Of a stretch of 33,762 nucleotides of DNA, positions 31,893 through 33,762 are shown piece after piece. A program made the translations under genes and the position numbers. How positions within the stretch are numbered: the stretch's first letter is position 1; each line of letters opens with the position of its first letter. The notes beneath the pieces are model-generated. The model did not search any database, was not told where the DNA came from, and saw only the letters and a list, made by a program, of their open reading frames with translations. The DNA is taken from contig CALJEX010000026.1 in the NCBI GenBank assembly GCA_938074525.1, positions 1 through 33,762 on the forward strand, given 5' to 3'. This DNA is from an uncultured Gammaproteobacteria bacterium. Lineage in GTDB: Bacteria; Pseudomonadota; Gammaproteobacteria; UBA4575.

Positions 31893-33762
31893 TTATCCGC
31901 GCATGCGTGAGGCTTTGAGTACATTTGGATTACTGCGAAGTGTACGGATAATACTGGCGAGCTGCTTACGATCGCGCACACCTATCGCAAATGTAATAGT
32001 CGTACTCTTATCATCCTTATCCTCAAACACGATATCATCAATATTTGAGCCGGCGGCGGCAATACGCGCTGCAAGTGTTGCTAATACTCCACGCTGATTA
32101 ATAGTTTCGACACGAACTGCGGCAACAAAATCTTGCTCGTGTTCTTCCGCCCATGAGACAGTGACCCATTTGTCTTTAAACGCGTTCTTGCGATCAATAT
32201 TGCGGCAACGCTCTCTGTGAATCACTAGCCCTTTTCCAGAAGTCATAATGCCAATGATTTGATCGCCTGGGATTGGGCTACAGCATTTTCCAAAGTTAAC
32301 CACTACGCCTTCAGTGCCGCGAATAGCTAGCGGAACAACCTTTTCAGATTTCTTTCTACGTTTAGGCTTAACTTCTTCTATACCTAACAGGCTTTGTATC
32401 ATTAATTCTGCTACACGTTCACCTAAACCAATCTCAGCATACAAGTCTTCGAGTGAATCTAAATTAGTACTTTGAAGTAATTGCGTGATGTCTTTTTTCT
32501 TAACCTGATCAAAAGATCGATTGTAAATTGAAAATGACTTTTTAAATAATCGCTCTCCAAGTTTAACCGCTTCTTCTCTTTGAAGATTTTTAAGGTAGTG
32601 ACGAATATTAACTCTGGCTTTATTAGTCGCTACAAAGTTTAGCCAGCTAGTTTTAGGTCGTGCTGCTGGCGTGGAGATTACTTCAATTGTCTGTCCATTC
32701 TCTAAACGAATACTCAGTGGCGATATTCTCCTATCAACTTTAGCTGCCACACAGGTATTACCCAAATCAGAATGTACTGCATAGGCAAAGTCTACTGCTG
32801 AGCTTCCACGAGGCAATACAATAATGTCGCCGGCAGGCGTGAATACATAAATCTCATCTGGAAATAAATCAACTTTGACACTTTCCAAGAACTCTAACGA
32901 GTTCCCGGTGTTTTGCTGTATTTCCATAATTTCAGCAACCCACTTTTGTGTGCTAGCAGGTGAAGTCAACGAACCCGCTTGCCCATCTTGTGTTTTATAT
33001 ATCCAATGCGCTGCCACTCCTGACTCTGCGATCACATCCATTTCTTCTGTTCTGATTTGTATTTCAATCACAACACCTTCAGGTCCAAATAGGATGGTAT
33101 GCAATGACTGATATCCATTTTTTTTAGGGATTGCAATGTAGTCTTTGAATTTACCTGGGACTGGCTTATATAAGTTATGCGCCACACCCATAGTGCGATA
33201 ACAAGTATCTATATCTTTTACTAACAGTCGTATTGCATACACGTCATACACTTCAGAGAACGATATGCTTTTGGTGCGCATTTTTTTATAAATGCTATAG
33301 AGATTTTTTTCTCTTCCAAAAATTCTACTTTCTATGTTGGCATTTTCAAGTTGAGCGCATATTGATGTCTCAACTTCTCGCATAATTTTTTTGCGATTTT
33401 TTTGGCTTTTCTTTACTGCATTCTGTAGCGCACCATAGCGTAGAGGGTGCATTGCCTGAAACGCTAAATGTTCAAGCTCTACTCGTATAGTATGCATACC
33501 CAAGCGTTGCGCAATAGGCACATAAATATCTAAAGTTTCTTTTGCGATGCGCCGTTTTTTCTCACTACGCATTACGTCTATAGTGCGTAGGTTATGCAAG
33601 CGATCGGCCAACTTAACAATTATGATACGTATGTCACGCACCATCGCTAGCATCATTTTTCGAAAGTTTTCGGCTTGCGCCTCTGCACGCGATGAAAAAG
33701 TTAAGTGAGTAAGCTTGCTAACACCATCAACAAGCTCAGCAACATCATCACCAAACTGTTCT
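31893..33762 (-). CDS. spoT: SpoT (p)ppGpp synthetase/hydrolase, C-terminal 622 residues
   Basis: Bifunctional RelA/SpoT-family enzyme, open through the right edge; the first part of the HD hydrolase domain is missing. The visible parts, in order, are the end of the HD domain ([20 protein letters not shown] and [12 protein letters not shown]), the synthetase domain ([42 protein letters not shown]), a TGS domain ([18 protein letters not shown]), a helical and zinc-finger-like region with [14 protein letters not shown], and a C-terminal ACT domain to the end. Preservation of the hydrolase-side sequence and the neighbours ridA and recG point to SpoT, not RelA. An internal ATG at 33654 is not its start. 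Confidence 0.96.
   Translation of the reverse strand, partial: EQFGDDVAELVDGVSKLTHLTFSSRAEAQAENFRKMMLAMVRDIRIIIVKLADRLHNLRTIDVMRSEKKRRIAKETLDIYVPIAQRLGMHTIRVELEHLAFQAMHPLRYGALQNAVKKSQKNRKKIMREVETSICAQLENANIESRIFGREKNLYSIYKKMRTKSISFSEVYDVYAIRLLVKDIDTCYRTMGVAHNLYKPVPGKFKDYIAIPKKNGYQSLHTILFGPEGVVIEIQIRTEEMDVIAESGVAAHWIYKTQDGQAGSLTSPASTQKWVAEIMEIQQNTGNSLEFLESVKVDLFPDEIYVFTPAGDIIVLPRGSSAVDFAYAVHSDLGNTCVAAKVDRRISPLSIRLENGQTIEVISTPAARPKTSWLNFVATNKARVNIRHYLKNLQREEAVKLGERLFKKSFSIYNRSFDQVKKKDITQLLQSTNLDSLEDLYAEIGLGERVAELMIQSLLGIEEVKPKRRKKSEKVVPLAIRGTEGVVVNFGKCCSPIPGDQIIGIMTSGKGLVIHRERCRNIDRKNAFKDKWVTVSWAEEHEQDFVAAVRVETINQRGVLATLAARIAAAGSNIDDIVFEDKDDKSTTITFAIGVRDRKQLASIIRTLRSNPNVLKASRMRG

Noticed and set aside
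33654-33656. ATG as the start of spoT
   Set aside because: The frame continues upstream with a clear SpoT sequence ([17 protein letters not shown]) to the window edge, so the gene is cut by the window and does not start there.

Overview
The window is gammaproteobacterial chromosome. The gene orders lptM-lysA-dapF-DUF484-xerC, argH / algZ-algR-hemC-hemD-hemX-hemY and spoT-ridA-recG are the kind seen in Pseudomonas-like and other Gammaproteobacteria. Base composition looks like the low-to-mid 40s % GC by eye over the core genes, and I cannot name a genus from the sequence alone. Both ends are cut inside genes: ubiE at the left, spoT at the right.

Layout. (1) 1-7021, minus strand: the start of ubiE, a DUF971 protein, the HslUV protease, XerC recombinase, a DUF484 protein, diaminopimelate epimerase, a CoA-binding protein, diaminopimelate decarboxylase and a 47-residue LptM-type lipoprotein. 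(2) 7118-9207: a carboxylesterase (+) whose end overlaps argH (-). (3) 9298-15201, plus strand: an AlgZ/AlgR-type two-component pair followed by the haem genes hemC, hemD, hemX and hemY; a YeeZ-like NAD-binding protein follows. (4) 16166-23421, plus strand: a nine-gene, almost fully overlapping Mrp-type cation/proton antiporter cluster in which the usual large MrpA is split, with three MrpD/NuoL-like subunits and a 74-residue protein I cannot assign. (5) 23438-29383: an accessory region with a compact MscS-like channel (-), three unrecognised genes in very AT-rich DNA separated by copies of a short palindromic repeat, a VOC protein, a head-to-head NTF2-like/Rieske pair, a BASS transporter and a small membrane protein. 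(6) 29386-33762, minus strand: recG, ridA and the 3' part of spoT.

How the genes work together. dapF and lysA are the last two steps from LL-diaminopimelate to lysine. hemC and hemD make uroporphyrinogen III, while hemX and hemY are membrane partners of that operon. The Mrp genes build one large inner-membrane complex, expected to exchange Na+ (or another cation) for H+. spoT, ridA and recG are housekeeping genes for (p)ppGpp turnover, enamine/imine clean-up and fork rescue.

The most unusual items are: the MrpA-C-terminal-like gene at about 17234, which has no standard start codon where its family begins; the repeat-bounded orphan block 24060-26421, in which two genes take their stop codons from copies of the same repeat; and the NTF2-like/Rieske pair whose start codons are only 5 bases apart. 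I found no rRNA, tRNA, CRISPR array, transposase or phage gene.
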